64,000 bases of DNA from Isoetes taiwanensis (GCA_021234155.1 JAJEKV010000024.1:12436913-12500912); one strand, 5' to 3'. Shown: positions 1 to 12,547, numbered from the stretch's first letter. Program-made: numbers and translations. The notes: a model not told the origin generated them from the sequence alone.

Positions 1-3000
1 AACCACTATCAAGGAAAGTTGCAATTTCTTCAAGCAAGATTAATCCATACAGGATGATCATTGTTCTCCGGCTTGTTGTGCTTGGATTTTTTCTTCGCTA
101 TCGTATCTTGAATCCTGTGACAACTGCTTATCCTTTATGGTTTACCTCTGTGATATGTGAAATTTGGTTTGCATTTTCTTGGATTCTGGATCAGTTCCCA
201 AAGTGGTTTCCTATTAACCGCGAGACTTACTTGGATAGACTATCTCTAAGGTACTTATGATGTTTTAACAACTTGTTTTAGTACAGTAGGAGACAATAAC
301 CCATAATGTGATTCAGGTTCGACAAAGATGGAGAACCATCACAACTTGCTCCTGTTGATATCTATGTCAGTACAGTGGATCCAATGAAAGAACCTCCCAT
401 AGTGACAGCCAACACTGTTCTCTCAATTCTATCCATTGACTACCCTGTCGATAAGGTATCTTGCTATGTATCCGATGATGGTGCATCCATGCTCACGTTT
501 GAGGCGCTTTCTGAAACATCAGAATTTGCACGCAAATGGGTGCCATTTGTTAAGAAGTATAATGTTGAGCCCCGTGCACCTGAGATGTATTTTACTCAAA
601 AGGTAGATTATCTCAAGGACAAAGTGCAAACTTCTTTTGTTAAAGATCGGCGTGCAATGAAGGTAAGAGAAGAGAGCATATGTTCTTCTTGACTTCATGA
701 CTTCAACTTAATGTTTTTCTAACTTCTAATGTTCTGATATGCAGAGGGAATATGAAGAATTTAAAGTAAGAGTTAATGGCTTAGTTGCCAAGGCTATTAA
801 AGTGCCAGAGGAGGGTTGGACAATGGCAGATGGGACACCATGGCCAGGGAATAATACAAGAGATCACCCAGGAATGATTCAGGTTAGTAGCATATACACA
901 ACCTCTTTGTTAGATCTTTGGAAAAGCTGGAGAACGTTCTGGTGATGATCCGTGAGCATAGTATAAGGTTTGGTAATGACAGGTATTTTTAGGCCAAAGT
1001 GGAGGGCATGACACTGATGGAAATGAGCTACCCCGTCTGGTTTATGTATCTCGTGAAAAACGTCCAGGTTTCAACCATCATAAGAAGGCTGGTGCTATGA
1101 ATGCTCTGGTAATTTGATTGCACAAGTTGTTGTATATTAGTCAAACAAGTTGTTTTTAAGTTCCCTAACATGTAAGATGCTGCCTCCATACAGATGAGAG
1201 TGTCTGCAGTACTCACAAATGCAGCTTATTTGTTGAATCTAGACTGTGACCATTACATTAACAACAGCAAGGCCCTCCGCGAGGCAATGTGCTTTCTGAT
1301 GGATCCGACAGTGGGCACGAATGTTTGTTATGTGCAGTTTCCCCAGAGGTTTGATGGTATTGATCGTAATGATCGATATGCAAATCACAATACAGTGTTC
1401 TTTGATGTGAGTAACTAGCAAGACTTTATCTTACAATTGCTGTGAATCTTAATCTTACCCCTTAACTTCCTTCTGTAAAGATCAACATGAAAGGTCTGGA
1501 CGGAGTACAAGGACCTGTATATGTGGGCACAGGATGTGTTTTCAGAAGAAGGGCACTCTATGGATATGATCCCCCAGCCAAAAAGCAAGAAAACTCATCA
1601 AAGAAAACTGGCACTGGCTCATTCTGCTGCGGTCCAAGGAAGAAAAAATCATCAAAATCAAAAACTTCTGACAAAAAGAAAACTAAAACTGAACCTGCAT
1701 TTACGCAAGAGGATGTTGAGGAAGGGATAGGAGGTAAACTGGATTCCTTATAATTTGATCCTTTCATGATCTTTGGAAACTGAATTCTGAGAGAGGTATG
1801 TTTTTGCAGCATTTGAAACAGACTCTGCATTCATGTCCCAGAAGGATGTTGAGAAGAAGTTTGGCCAGTCACAAGCATTTGTAGCCTCTACGTACCTCGA
1901 GAGGGGCGGTGTCCCAGGAACTGAGAGTGCTGCATCTTTGCTTAAGGAAGCCATTCATGTCATCAGTTGTGGTTATGAGGACAAAACAGAATGGGGAAGC
2001 GAGGTAATGTATTTGTCATTACATAATTCAAATATAATTGGTCTTTTCAAATGCTGGCTAACTGAGATTGATAATGTTCCCACACCAGCTTGGATGGATC
2101 TATGGATCTGTCACAGAAGATATTTTGACAGGATTCAAAATGCATGCCCGAGGTTGGAGATCAATATATTGCATGCCTGAACGACCTGCATTTAAAGGAT
2201 CTGCCCCAATCAATCTGACAGATCGTCTTCATCAGGTCCTGAGGTGGGCTTTGGGGTCTGTAGAGATTATGCTTAGCAGACATTGTCCTATTTGGTATGG
2301 ATATGGTGGAAAGCTTAAATTCTTACAGAGGGTAGCTTATATAAACACCATAGTATACCCTCTCACGTCCATACCTCTGTTGGCATATTGCACACTTCCA
2401 GCAATTTGCTTATTAACAAACAAATTCATCATTCCAACGGTATTATTTCTTGCTATACAAGTTACTCATATCTGATCTTGTTCAGTATCATCCTGTACTC
2501 ATGAATACAAGTGTGTATAAATGCAGATTAGCAGTTTTGCAAGTCTATATTTTATCTCCCTCTTCATGTCCATTTTTGCAACTGGAATTTTGGAGATGAG
2601 ATGGAGTGGAGTTGGAATAGAAGAATGGTGGAGGAATGAGCAGTTTTGGGTGATTGGAGGTGTATCAGCACATCTGTTTGCAGTGTTCCAGGGTCTACTC
2701 AAGGTGCTGGCTGGCATAGACACAAACTTCACTGTCACCTCCAAATCTTCAGACGACGAGGATTTCGCTGAACTGTATGCATTTAAGTGGACAGCTCTCT
2801 TGATATCTCCAACAACTCTGCTTATCATAAATATGGTGGGTATTGTTGCTGGAATCTCTGATGCAATCAACAATGGTGCTTCATCTTGGGGCCCTCTGTT
2901 TGGAAAAATATTTTTCGCATTCTGGGTTATAGTGCATCTCTATCCCTTCCTCAAGGGTCTCATGGGTCGCCAAAACCGCACCCCTACAATTATAATTGTC

Positions 3001-3108
3001 TGGTCCATTCTGTTAGCCTCCATCTTTTCTCTGTTATGGGTTCGGATTGATCCCTTCTTGACCAGAGTTACAGGCCCTGCTACCGAATCATGTGGCATCA
3101 ACTGTTAA
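1..3108 (+). CDS. CESA: Cellulose synthase catalytic subunit (CESA), 5'-truncated by window edge
   Basis: Plasma-membrane glycosyltransferase (GT2) that polymerises UDP-glucose into cellulose. I place nine exons at 1-250, 317-662, 745-882, 983-1108, 1194-1406, 1481-1733, 1810-2003, 2089-2439 and 2527-3108, all with GT..AG introns and kept phase. They give 816 codons to a TAA at 3106. The first exon encodes two N-terminal membrane helices and then [10 protein letters not shown]. Catalytic motifs are visible in order: SDDG (exon 2), DCDHY (exon 5), SVTEDI and QVLRW (exon 8). Exon 6 holds a Lys/Ser-rich class-specific region ([19 protein letters not shown]). Exons 8-9 hold the C-terminal membrane helices, ending CGINC. 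Family members are about 1,050-1,100 residues, so some 250 residues, including the RING-type zinc finger, lie off the left edge. No break is seen, so the gene looks functional. The primary- or secondary-wall class cannot be decided from this part. Confidence 0.97.
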
Positions 3109-4440
3109 GATCCTGGAATTAGGGTTCTTGCCCAAAAATTTTCAACTTATGAGTTTATCGTCACCAGCTAATAAGAAGAAGAAGAAGAATTCAGCTTCTT
3201 CTACATTATTTATTGTGTACATTATTGTGTACAGAAGATTGCAGCAATATGCGGTATCATGAGACATGTTACCATCATGTAATGTACTCACTTGGCTTAT
3301 TAACATGTGCCAGAGAGAGAGATGAATATATGAAAGGATTTTTGTGCAATGATTGTCCACTTGTTTGATGGGTTTTATGCCCGGAATTCCATTTTAGTAA
3401 TGGATAAGACATCATCATGGAAAAATGAGCCTAGCAGGACATTGTTTTTTGAATGCAAGTCTGCCGAAGCAAAAATCTCCAACGTAAAAGTAATATGATG
3501 ATTATAAATGCATCTCCATCGAGGCTGCATTTTGCATTTTGTTTGGTTATATGAACTTTCTCGATTTGCAAACGAATACGTTGGATTTGGAGAAATTTAT
3601 ATTTAACTAATCGCCACATTACTATGCTATATATATGGCCTAGTGGGCCACACATTTCTAGGGTGCTAAGTGACCAGGTCGTAATTCAAAATTCCTAAGC
3701 CATTGAACCCTTTCATTCATAGGGTTCATTTCTTTGGCCTAGATTGTCTCCTATTAGACTTGAGGGGTAACCTAACCTAAACCATTGAACCCTTGATAGG
3801 GTTCGGGGTTCATAGTACCTTTGGCCCATATTGTAACTTGAGGGATAATAAATGCAACAGATGTTGAACATGGGTAATAAATGTGGAACGAGTGGTAATA
3901 AAACTACAATGTAGATACTTTAATGAATACCTGCAACATGGCATATCGTCATCAGATATGTGGTCTTAAAGATATGTGGTCTTAAAGGTCTTCTTGACCT
4001 TTTCATGAAGAAACAGCCTTGATAGCCACATCCTCCAAATCTCATGGTCAAGGGGCTAATCCCATGAGCTAGTACAATAATCTCATATTCCCCAATCGTA
4101 AATCCATGTGCATAGACATTCTTATGTGGCTTTCTATTTGGCAAACATAAAACTTTGTAGTTTTTGGATTGCCCCTTATAAGGGGCAATTAGGGAGAGGG
4201 CTACTTTTGGCATCTTGGAGTATATTTTGAACATATCTAAAGATTAAGAGTTACCGTTTTTAGTTCTTATTTCTGCAACGTAAAACATTTTGAAAATATT
4301 TTTGCTATTGTAGGCCTAAGGTTTTTGGCTTTTTGGACGCCAAATACTTTGAGATTCATTAAAAAACACATTCTGCTCTAATAACAACAACAATATTTTT
4401 TGACAAATACTCCAATATAAGAACATGCAAACAAAATTTT
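3109..4440. other. CESA 3' flank and intergenic DNA
   Basis: AT-rich DNA after the CESA stop, presumably starting with the 3' UTR. I see no coding signature. It contains an imperfect direct repeat, listed separately at 3701-3844. Confidence 0.5.
3701..3844. repeat. Imperfect direct repeat, two copies of about 65 bp
   Basis: Copies at about 3701-3766 and 3783-3844 share CATTGAACCCTT, TAGGGTTC, TTTGGCC and ACTTGAGGG in the same order, with small indels. This looks like an old local duplication of non-coding DNA. Confidence 0.6.
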
Positions 4441-4469
4441 ATTGCCCCCCTTGGTATCATTAGCATAGG

Positions 4470-4965
4470 TGCAGATGGCTTAGATTTCAGTCGTTGGAGT
4501 TCACAATATGGGATTGCCTTTATGTGGCAGTCGTTTTTTCTAGTGGGATTTTCTGCAGATGCAAGCAATGGAAGAGGCAAGGACGCATTACAAGTATTCA
4601 AGCAAAATGATGAAAGGTGGAATAAGTATGAATCCAATCACTTTTGTTAGCACTCTTGATGCACCTGCCAGCCTAACTGACTTAAAAAAAAAGCAAGGAG
4701 TTGCATGATCTCATCTCTAAAAGTGGGCTTGAGCTAGATGCCATCTTAGAGATTGCTTTTCCATATATGTAGATATATTGAAGGTGCACTTGGCTGACAT
4801 TTGAGTAATTACTTGAAGTTCTATGATTGCAGCATATATCCAATACGGGTATGGTGAGAAGCAAAAGGATAGTCTGGAAGTTGAGATCACTCTCAATGTT
4901 TTGGCAGATGCTACATTTCTTTTGAAGCAAGACAAATGCCCTGGAATTGTTATTCCTGTGAAGTT
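4470..4965 (+). pseudogene. PPR-protein relic (fragment)
   Basis: Translation across frames gives a degenerate PLS-type pentatricopeptide segment: ITFVSTLDA, then a spaced LTDLK..QG, a region resembling HDLISKSGLELDA, and a tail like the start of the next repeat. Stops and frameshifts interrupt it, and an A-run at about 4684-4692 causes one frame change. PPR proteins of this class bind organellar RNA for editing or processing. This fragment covers little more than one repeat and cannot be functional. It is the first of three PPR relics in the window. Confidence 0.55.
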
Positions 4966-5034
4966 CTTTCAGAAGTACTAGGCTTGGCTAGGTGAGAATG
5001 TATATAATTTCTTTACCGATTTCAAAAGGCAACG

Positions 5035-5570
5035 ACAATTGGATAAGATCTTTAACTGGAGTTGCATCTCCTTCATCCCTAAGTGAAGGATTCGTCTTCA
5101 ATTTTAGATTGATGTCCCATTATCTTGTTGTCTTCTGTTTAGAAGATCTTTGCTAAAGCTTTTGCCCAAAATCTTCAGGACATTCTTGCTGATTCTATTT
5201 CCTCCACAATAAAAGTTCATGTCGTGGCAGCAATAATATAGCTGCAGCCCATGAGGGCATATATTGGACGAGATTGCTAGCTCATGAAATTGTTTACCTG
5301 GAGCTAGATTTTGCAAGGGCATATAACAGTGTCTCTTGCACCTAGACTTTGGTGTACAGTAACTGATATCATGAGACTTCACTATTCTGCTCACTCTGCT
5401 GTCATTTTTCAAGGGGAGCCTTTTGCACCCTTTCAAGTTGGCTGCGTGTCCATTGGCGTCATTGCTATTTACAAATATGGGAGAGGTTCTCTCTCAGATA
5501 TTTTCGCTTGCTACACAAGGTGGCATCTTACATGGACTCCCCATGTATAATGGGTGGCAGGAGATTTGGA
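5035..5570 (+). pseudogene. LINE reverse-transcriptase relic
   Basis: Frame-hopping translation shows the conserved non-LTR RT order: a motif like SFIPK near 5065, then YKIFAKAFAQNLQDILADSI near 5135-5210, then a VYLELDFARAYNSV segment (the first catalytic-aspartate region) near 5290-5330, and a segment resembling the NG....RGVRQG block near 5470-5540. Stops and frameshifts are frequent. It is an old, internally truncated LINE copy in the opposite orientation to the larger LINEs of the window. Confidence 0.6.
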
Positions 5571-5670
5571 ATCAATATGCCAATGCTACTTTTTTTTTCC
5601 CAAGGGCTAATGAGCCAAAATTCGCAAAATGCCATCTCAATATTAGACTTATTTTCTTTAGCATCTAGCG

Positions 5671-5786
5671 TCTTTATTGGATGGAAGAAGGTCGTGACAA
5701 TATGCATGCGATCTATTGAGATCTTTAGTCTTTATTGGATGGAAGAAGGTCGTGACAATATGCATGCGATCTATTGAGATCTTTAG
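5671..5786. repeat. Exact 58-bp tandem duplication
   Basis: The 58-bp unit starting TCTTTATTGGATGG occurs at 5671-5728 and again at 5729-5786 with no mismatch that I can see. Perfect identity implies a recent duplication or an assembly slip. Confidence 0.9.
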
Positions 5787-6387
5787 CCAGATCAGAACTT
5801 GAATATGCGCCACATATATTTCTCTCTTTTTGTTTAAAATCATAAACATACTCGTTACCATTTCATGATAGAGAATACGAATGCCAACATAAATAGTCAC
5901 TCTTTATGTGAGAACCCTCTGCTTTAAACTTCTAGCTATGTCTTGCTTCCAATGTTACTTTCATTTTTCAAGCTAAGGGAAAGGAATCAACTGAAAAAAG
6001 AGAAGTATGATATGGACAAGCTTGCAACAATTTTGATTTGTGAGGATCTAAGAAAAAGGCACCAGTTTATAATTACTTGATTTTTGGACCCATGTGCAGG
6101 TGTCTGATGTGCAATTTCTCATGGAGCTAGTAAGAGATATGTTCTGTCTTTTTATTATCACAAAATACTCTGATACCATCATATACAGGCAACTATATGT
6201 GATGTCACTGCTGATCCAGGGTGCCAACAATGAGGTATTGGTTGCAAAATTGTGAAGAAGGATAAAATCAAGTTATTAATAAGAGAAGTCTGAAGAAAGC
6301 GTTGAGAGTCCATCCTAGATATGCTGAAGGAGGGAAGGATAAATGAAAAAAGTGGAGCTTATAATAAAGGATGGGTATTGTTTAGAA
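5787..6387. other. Intergenic, nothing recognised
   Basis: No coding, RNA or repeat signature seen on either strand. Confidence 0.4.
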
Positions 6388-6560
6388 TGTGACATTCCAC
6401 GTATTTGTACGTATAGCCATGATCTTGGTAGATCGGATCATAGCACTGGCCATGTTCTAACTCATTAGATCGATTAGTTGGTAGGGGATCTCTAACGTAG
6501 AAAATTCTCCTAAGTTCCATATGGTATGCCTAAGTAGCTTTTGTAGGCGAAAAGAGGGAT
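6388..6560 (+). mobile_element. Internally deleted LTR / 5'-leader relic
   Basis: Starts with an LTR-like end, TGTGACATTCCACG, related to the LTRs at 6944, 13118 and 19926. After only about 25 bp it passes into sequence homologous to the untranslated leader that follows the primer-binding site at 8418 onward (shared CATGAT.TTGGT and ..CCATGTTCTAA). Nearly a whole LTR plus the PBS is therefore missing. It is a separate, older copy lying just left of the main element. Confidence 0.6.
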
Positions 6561-6943
6561 TAACTGGGAAGAGAAATTTTAAGGAGAAAGAAGAGAGTGT
6601 GTTGAGTTTTTGGTAGAATGAAGTCACTTGCTCTTGGAGCCCCTAAAAGCCCCTAAAAGCCCTATTGGGAGACGCTTTAGATGAAAGATTTTAGGATTTT
6701 GTTAAAGGTGGCGCCGCAGTTATTCTCGTGCTACCCCAACTTGCATCCATGTTTTAGTCCTATGTGTTCTAACTTACACCTCTGTGTAACCTATGGGGTT
6801 CACCTCTGCCTGATCCAAGCAAGGATCATGTTGGATATCTAGCTTTGGTGTCTATGCAAGACACATTTGAGCTCTTAATAGGTAACTGCTATTCGCCACC
6901 CAGTCGGGAATTGTATTATTGTACTATTCAACCCCATCACCTT
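6561..6943. other. Unassigned; possibly internal relic of the preceding element
   Basis: No open frame of note and no clear match to other parts of the window. Confidence 0.3.
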
Positions 6944-8404
6944 TGTGACATTCCATGTAAGTATACGGTGACCTAACATGACACAGCACCAAGGTATTGG
7001 GACCATTGGGGGTTAACCTAAAAAGGATTATTGCCATTAAACTAACCTAGGTAGACCAACTAATGGTATTAATTAGCCAAGTAGGCTAATTAGAGTGTGC
7101 CACTTGACCTGACTCGATTGGCCAAGGGCAGATTGCCAATTTTGGGTGACAAATTGAGCTCCCAGCCCAACATACCCCAAATTTGAGTTTGGGAAGAGCA
7201 GAGGGAGGAAGGAGGTATTGCAACCTAATACCTGACCAGTTTTATGGATGTTCTTCGAGACAATGGGTCCAGCCAGGACACAGGTCAGTCTTTAGGTAGT
7301 TCTGTGCTATTCTACCCTTGTTTGAGTAGATGGATGATTAGATTCTCTGTTATGCTCTACTTATGATGATTATGGATGTTATATCTAATTCTATTTTTTC
7401 TTTCTGTTCCTCCTGTGTCGTATGGGTTTAAGGGGGGTAGAGACCTGAAAGCTATCTAGATTTAGTGATGTTCCTAGCTAGAACCTCTTAAATCCCAGTA
7501 AATGCGGTCTGTGCACAAGAGCCCACCTGGTTGGGGATGCTATGATGTGATTCAGCACCAGATAACGAGCATGATGGTGAATCGGGGGTGGGGTCATGCC
7601 TAGCGTGGCTATAGGACTCATACAGTGTGCTAGGCTTATAGTCGATCATGGAGAGGGCCGGATATGGGTCTGGCACTTCCTGGGTCACAGGTGTCGTGCC
7701 AAAAGTATTGGGCGCCCTGGACTTGAACGAGCAGGTGAGCTAGCCTTTAGATTTAGGGGAGTAAGTCGGGTACGAACGCAGAGGTCATTCTCTAGCACAC
7801 CCAGGGATCCATCATGCTCGGGGAGGGGACGCCACTCCTACCTGCCTCATCGGACCGGGGAGATGTAACCTAGAGTAGTTCCCTAGGGTGATTCCATGGG
7901 ATTGCGTCTCTGGGAGGCTACAATCATGCCATAGCATGTTCCAGCCTATCTACAAAGTGTGCACAGGAGGGGCGGATGGAGTAGACTACCCTAGCCATTG
8001 TTCTATGCCAGCCAATGCCATTGTTATGATTCCGTCTGTCGTATCTGGAGGCCCTGACTGTCAGTTGATTCCCATGAGTTTGAGCCAGGGTAGAGCCTTT
8101 ATTCATGATGCATTTCATTATTATGATGGTGTTCTATTGCATTCTTATGGATGATGATGGGCCACCCTTCGTGGTGGCATGTTATTTCTTTGTATTGTTG
8201 CCAGGTGCTAACTTTGTATGTACGCTTCTGCTATCTAGGATTCCCATCGAAGACGTGGGACAAATGACACCTCTGTGTCCTTCACCCGGACACTTGTCAT
8301 CATAAGAGACAGAGGGCCTTTCCATGGTGGTATTGTCGCCATGGAAGGGGGGATTTCTCGTATTTATACGATGGGAGCATCGTATAGGTTCGGGGAGCAT
8401 CACA
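6944..8404 (+). repeat. 5' LTR (1,461 bp)
   Basis: Begins TGTGACATTCC and ends GGAGCATCACA, followed after one base by a PBS. It shares long blocks with 13118-14615 and 19926-21344, for example a GTGCACAGGAGGGGCGGATGG segment near 7960 and CTATGCCAGCCAA near 8005. Near its 3' end is a perfect 9-bp inverted repeat (8365-8373 with 8378-8386). Confidence 0.8.
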
Positions 8405-8405
8405 A

Positions 8406-8417
8406 TGGTATCAGAGC
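8406..8417 (+). promoter_or_regulatory. Primer-binding site, initiator tRNA-Met type
   Basis: TGGTATCAGAGC, complementary to the 3' end of plant initiator methionine tRNA, lies one base after the LTR end. It fixes the element's orientation as plus. Confidence 0.9.
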
Positions 8418-9078
8418 ATGATTTTGGTGGACCAGATCATTGCACCGGCCATGTTCTAATTCGATAGAACGTTAAGTAGTTAGAAACTCTAACTTACGGA
8501 AATTCTTTAGAACCCTGTAGTTAAAATGTTTGAGGCCCAAATTTGTGCTAACAATGCAGTTGTGAAAAAAAAATTGGAGGCATAAAGGTAGAACTGTATT
8601 GTGTTTTAGTAAGAAATGGTCCCTCTTTTCCAGAGGCCATAACTTTCTCTAGGAAGTTCGGATGGGAAAAATTCTTGTTTCACCGCGTCGGGAAACCTCA
8701 AACTAGCTTAGGGCACCTTTCTGCCGACTCAAAAGTGGCACCAGGAGGGAGAAAATCCTAAATCGGCGCACTCTGCAAAACATGGGTTTATTTTTGAATT
8801 CTAAGCGTCCCAAATGCAGAGTCCGTCGGTTTGACCGAAGTTTGACTTTAACAAAAAAAAATTAGGGCATTAACGAAACTCACGGATGTTTTAAGTTAGG
8901 GTTTTAGTATTCCCTTTTCGTGCTAACCACGCCCCAGCGACCTCCGCCCGCCATAGCCGCCGGAATAACCTATTTCTGCCATAGCTACTGCACTCACTTT
9001 GCGTCGCCCTAGTGGACCCTTGTATGCTACCTTGACGCCTCCACCCTGTTTTCTCTCGCATTCCAGCTCCTTTATGGT

Positions 9079-9525
9079 ATGGCCCGCACCAAGGGGACAA
9101 AAAGTTATTCTTCATGCAATGTTCCCCAGCTCTTTACCGAACTTGGCCGTCGACTCGGCGACACGCCAGATGGGCCTACTAAGGTTGAATTCCTCCTAGA
9201 GCAGTTAGTTTTGTGATTCGTGGAGGGAGATAGAATTTCTTACCCTATGTTTCACCTCACTGAGCGGTTTTTGCTGAAACTAAATGCTAAAGGGGAGAAA
9301 TACACCCTTGTGGAGCAAGAGGACCAAGTCTTGACTCTTATTCGCTACTACCCTACGGACATAGCCCAGGATGCTGCCCATGCCGATGCTCGTCGAGAAG
9401 CTGAGAGGATTATGGCTATGGCACAAGAGGAAGACGCCCGGCAGATCGCAAGCGGAGACCCGGCTATCCGAGGACAGGAGTACGTTTATCTAGGAAGAGG
9501 GAGAGCCATAAATCGGGGAAACGAC
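9079..9525 (+). pseudogene. Gag-side remnant of the chromovirus
   Basis: An ATG at 9079 opens a frame starting MARTKGTKSY and stopping near 9213. A following open frame carries an acidic, Ala/Glu-rich stretch (DAAHADARREAERIMAMAQE) and stays open into the antisense LINE sequence. The position, about 660 bp after the PBS, suits a gag N-terminus. No zinc knuckle or capsid motif is recognisable, so the gag call comes mainly from position. The leader 8418-9078 is non-coding. Confidence 0.45.
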
Positions 9526-9529
9526 TCAT

Positions 9530-11784
9530 TCAGGTGTATCCCTGATATTATTCCAAATGCCCGTAAAACCTCACGAAAAGCAACAAAACTATCATCTGCG
9601 TATTGCATGATTGTAAGTTTGTCGCAGGAGTCCAGTAACTGCAGACCTGTGAGAGTGCCCTCAGATACTTTGAACTCTATCATTTGGGTGAGCAAATTGG
9701 CTATGATTAGAAACAGATAAGGAGCCAGAGGGCAGCCTTGTCTAATTCCCTTTCGAAGTTGAAAGAGCCCTGAAGGTTGCCCATTGATAAGCATTGATGC
9801 AGAGGCAAGCTTATTCAGACCTAAGGTTAGCTCAACAAATGAGGCATCGAATCCCATGTGCATCATAATATCCTCAAGTCCCTTCCACCAAAGAGTATAG
9901 TAAGCTTTACGAAAATCCATTTTAACAAAACACAATTCTGCTTAGATAGCTTACACCAGTGTAGACCTTCTCTAGCTGCAACAAAGTTATCCAAAATATG
10001 TCTACCTGGTAGGAAAGCTGTTTGTTCACCGCCAATAACTTTGTTGAGGATAGGCTTTAGACGGTTGGCAATTATCCTCATTATAACTTTGTAGAGCGTA
10101 TTTGTCAGTGCAATGGGCCTCCATTCATTTAACCTCTGAGGTCTGGCAACCTTTGGGATCAAGGAGATGAAACCAGTGGATAGAGCTGGATGTAAATATC
10201 GGGCCTCCCAAGCCCCCTTCACTGCATTTGTAAAGGAAGGACCGAGTACGTCCCAAAATTCCGCAAAAAACTCCCGAGGGAAGCCATCAGGGCCAGGGGA
10301 CTTACCTGAAGCAAGAGAGGAGAGTGTCTTGAAGATTTCATCGTCCCCCAAATCATGCATTAGGCACCTGTTGTCGCTTTGGGAGATTTTGGTCCCCCAT
10401 TGTACCTTTGCTAGCCAACTTTGAATCGTGACGTTATAAATATTGGGAAGAGGATCCTCCTTGAACATATTGTGAAAGGCACCCTTCACGTATGTAGTAA
10501 TACCCTCTGGTGTGACAATCTTGTTCTGCTGCTCCTCTATAATAGATGTGATGCTATTCTCGGCCAACCTGGCCCCAGCCAGTCTGAAGAAGTGTTTGGA
10601 GTTCTCATGATCCACTTCGGTATACCACTTGGTTTTAGACCTGACCGCTGCCCCCCTCGCCTCCTCTTCTTCAATAGCCTTAGCTCTGCCTTCAAGCTCA
10701 TTTTCTAGAGACTGAAAGGCCACATTGTAGGGGTCACTTATGAGATCTTGCTTGGTGATGCGGAGCTGATCATATAGAGTATTTTTTGCCCTTCTGAATT
10801 CCATGGCCCTGTCCCGACCCCATTTTTTAATCCAGACCTTAATCGCTCCCAACAACTGAATCCAAACCTTCATACTTGGCAACCCATCCTCCTGATGATA
10901 GGTGCCAAGAAAGGCTCGGAAAGAACCACAAAAAGCTAATTTCCCAAGTAGTGAAGTATTGAATTTGAAAGGACTGTTCCCAGTTCTGCGGGCCGATGGG
11001 GCATCCTCAAAGGTTAGTTTTTGAGGAACATGATCAGACTGGGTAAAGGATAAATCCCCTTCCACAAAGCATCTATGAAGGAACGGTGCTGACTTATTGG
11101 CAAGATAGAAGCGATCCAACAAACAATAGACTCGATCATGCCCATGTTGCTTATTTGACCAAGAGACTCGATCATGTCCCTGTTGCTTATTTGACCAGGA
11201 GAATGATGTGTTTGAAGGTGGAATCAGAGAAAATCCCACATTGTCAAGTAATGAGATCCAAGAAGCATTCTCATCCATAGATAAATTCCTATGTAGTCCA
11301 ATCTTTTGATCCCATATATCAGTCATGTTCAAATCCCCCCCATTAGCCAGTTCTCTACTTCTTGGTGAGTGATCCACGTCTCAATCTCTCTCCACATAAT
11401 GGCCCTTTCTGCCGGTATATTGGAAGCATAGATGTTGAGAAGGCCCCACTTGCAACCCTGTGTTTCAAAGATCACAGCCAGCCACCTCCCGTTTGGGCCT
11501 TTAAACTGAAGTTTGACATTTTTCCCTTTCCATAGTAACGCAGTACCACCCTTCGTACCTAAGGCCAGGCAGGTAACTGAGTCATATTGTCCCCCAACCC
11601 AAGCACCTAGAGATCTCGCCTCAAAGTCCGGGAGCCTATGCTCTTGAATGAGGATAATATTTGCCGACATTGATCGTATTGCTGCAAGTACTCTAGCACG
11701 CTTCAGTGCACCTTTGATTCCCCATAGGTTCCATGATATTACTTTCATGATGAGTACCAAGTATCCAATTCTAAGGGCTCCCAC
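9530..11784 (-). pseudogene. LINE ORF2: AP endonuclease + reverse transcriptase (broken)
   Basis: Encodes the enzyme for target-primed reverse transcription. The endonuclease starts at about 11748 with MKVISWNLWGIKG and shows IILIQEHRLP, GGTALLWKG and FSWSNK. The RT begins with SGKSPGPDGFPREFF and has LIPKVARP, WRPIALTNTLYK, QTAFLPGRHILDNF, FVKMDFRKAYYTL, RQGCPLAPYLFL and the catalytic YADD. The frame changes at a run of seven G (minus strand, near 11335-11345), so GGI-stop replaces GGDLN, and again near 9930. A 36-bp in-frame tandem duplication (11129-11164 and 11165-11200) repeats HDRVSWSNK. Everything after YADD is nearly absent. The copy is inactive. Confidence 0.88.
11129..11200 (-). repeat. 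36-bp in-frame tandem duplication in LINE endonuclease
   Basis: Two 36-bp copies (11129-11164 and 11165-11200) differ by a few bases and duplicate 12 residues just before the conserved LDRFY block of the endonuclease. Confidence 0.85.
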
Positions 11785-11789
11785 AGTAC

Positions 11790-12547
11790 TTGAATACTAG
11801 GGTATGTCACATTTGAAATAGACCACACCCCTATAGCATAGAACCATAGCTTATAGAAAGTGGTACACCATTGGATTTTGTATTGTCCGGCCCAAATGAC
11901 GGGAGAGCAATAAATTATTACTACTACCATATCCAATTGACTAGATATTTGACTATACCTTCCAAATTCTATCATTTTCTTCATCATTTGCTTTCCTGTA
12001 ATCCAACGATTGGCCACTTGTGTTGCGTGTTGCCCTAACCTAAAATTTTGAAGTTGGAGGATTTTTTGCAATTGATTGCAACCATTGAGTGTAGTTATTT
12101 TTGAGTGCCCAATCCCAAAGCACACACATAAATATATTGCCAACAATGTAGAAACCAAGCCACATGCATTGGGAAAAAGGTATGTAATTTCCTTATACAT
12201 TTCGCATATATATTTTGGAATGCTATCCTATGGACAGCAATAGTAGGAGTATTAGGACTTGGGGCAATCCTGCCAAGTCTATTAAAACAGCTGGGCAATC
12301 CTGCATATCATATGGAACTAATTGCCAAAATTCATGTGAACAAACCAACAGCACCATTGTAGAACAAAACGCCAATCCCATTCCCTTGCCATGCTAAACG
12401 TGGAGCTGACCCATTCCACATTAGGTAGATAACAGAAAAATAACTAACCTCCATCTTCTTATGAAATACGAAGAGATTTCATTATCGTGTGAAATACTTC
12501 CATCTTCCAAGGATGTATTGCAAAATCCATTTAGAGATTAAAGACTA
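11790..12547 (-). other. LINE ORF1-ORF2 spacer
   Basis: Lies between the two LINE reading frames. The short open frames here show no family signature. No RNA gene is seen. Confidence 0.4.

Noticed and set aside
1558-1954. Minus-strand open frames over CESA exons
   Set aside because: They are antisense shadows of the CESA coding exons.
7488-8305. Several open frames on both strands (about 60-90 codons)
   Set aside because: They lie wholly inside an LTR and recur as shadows in the homologous LTRs at 13118 and 19926.
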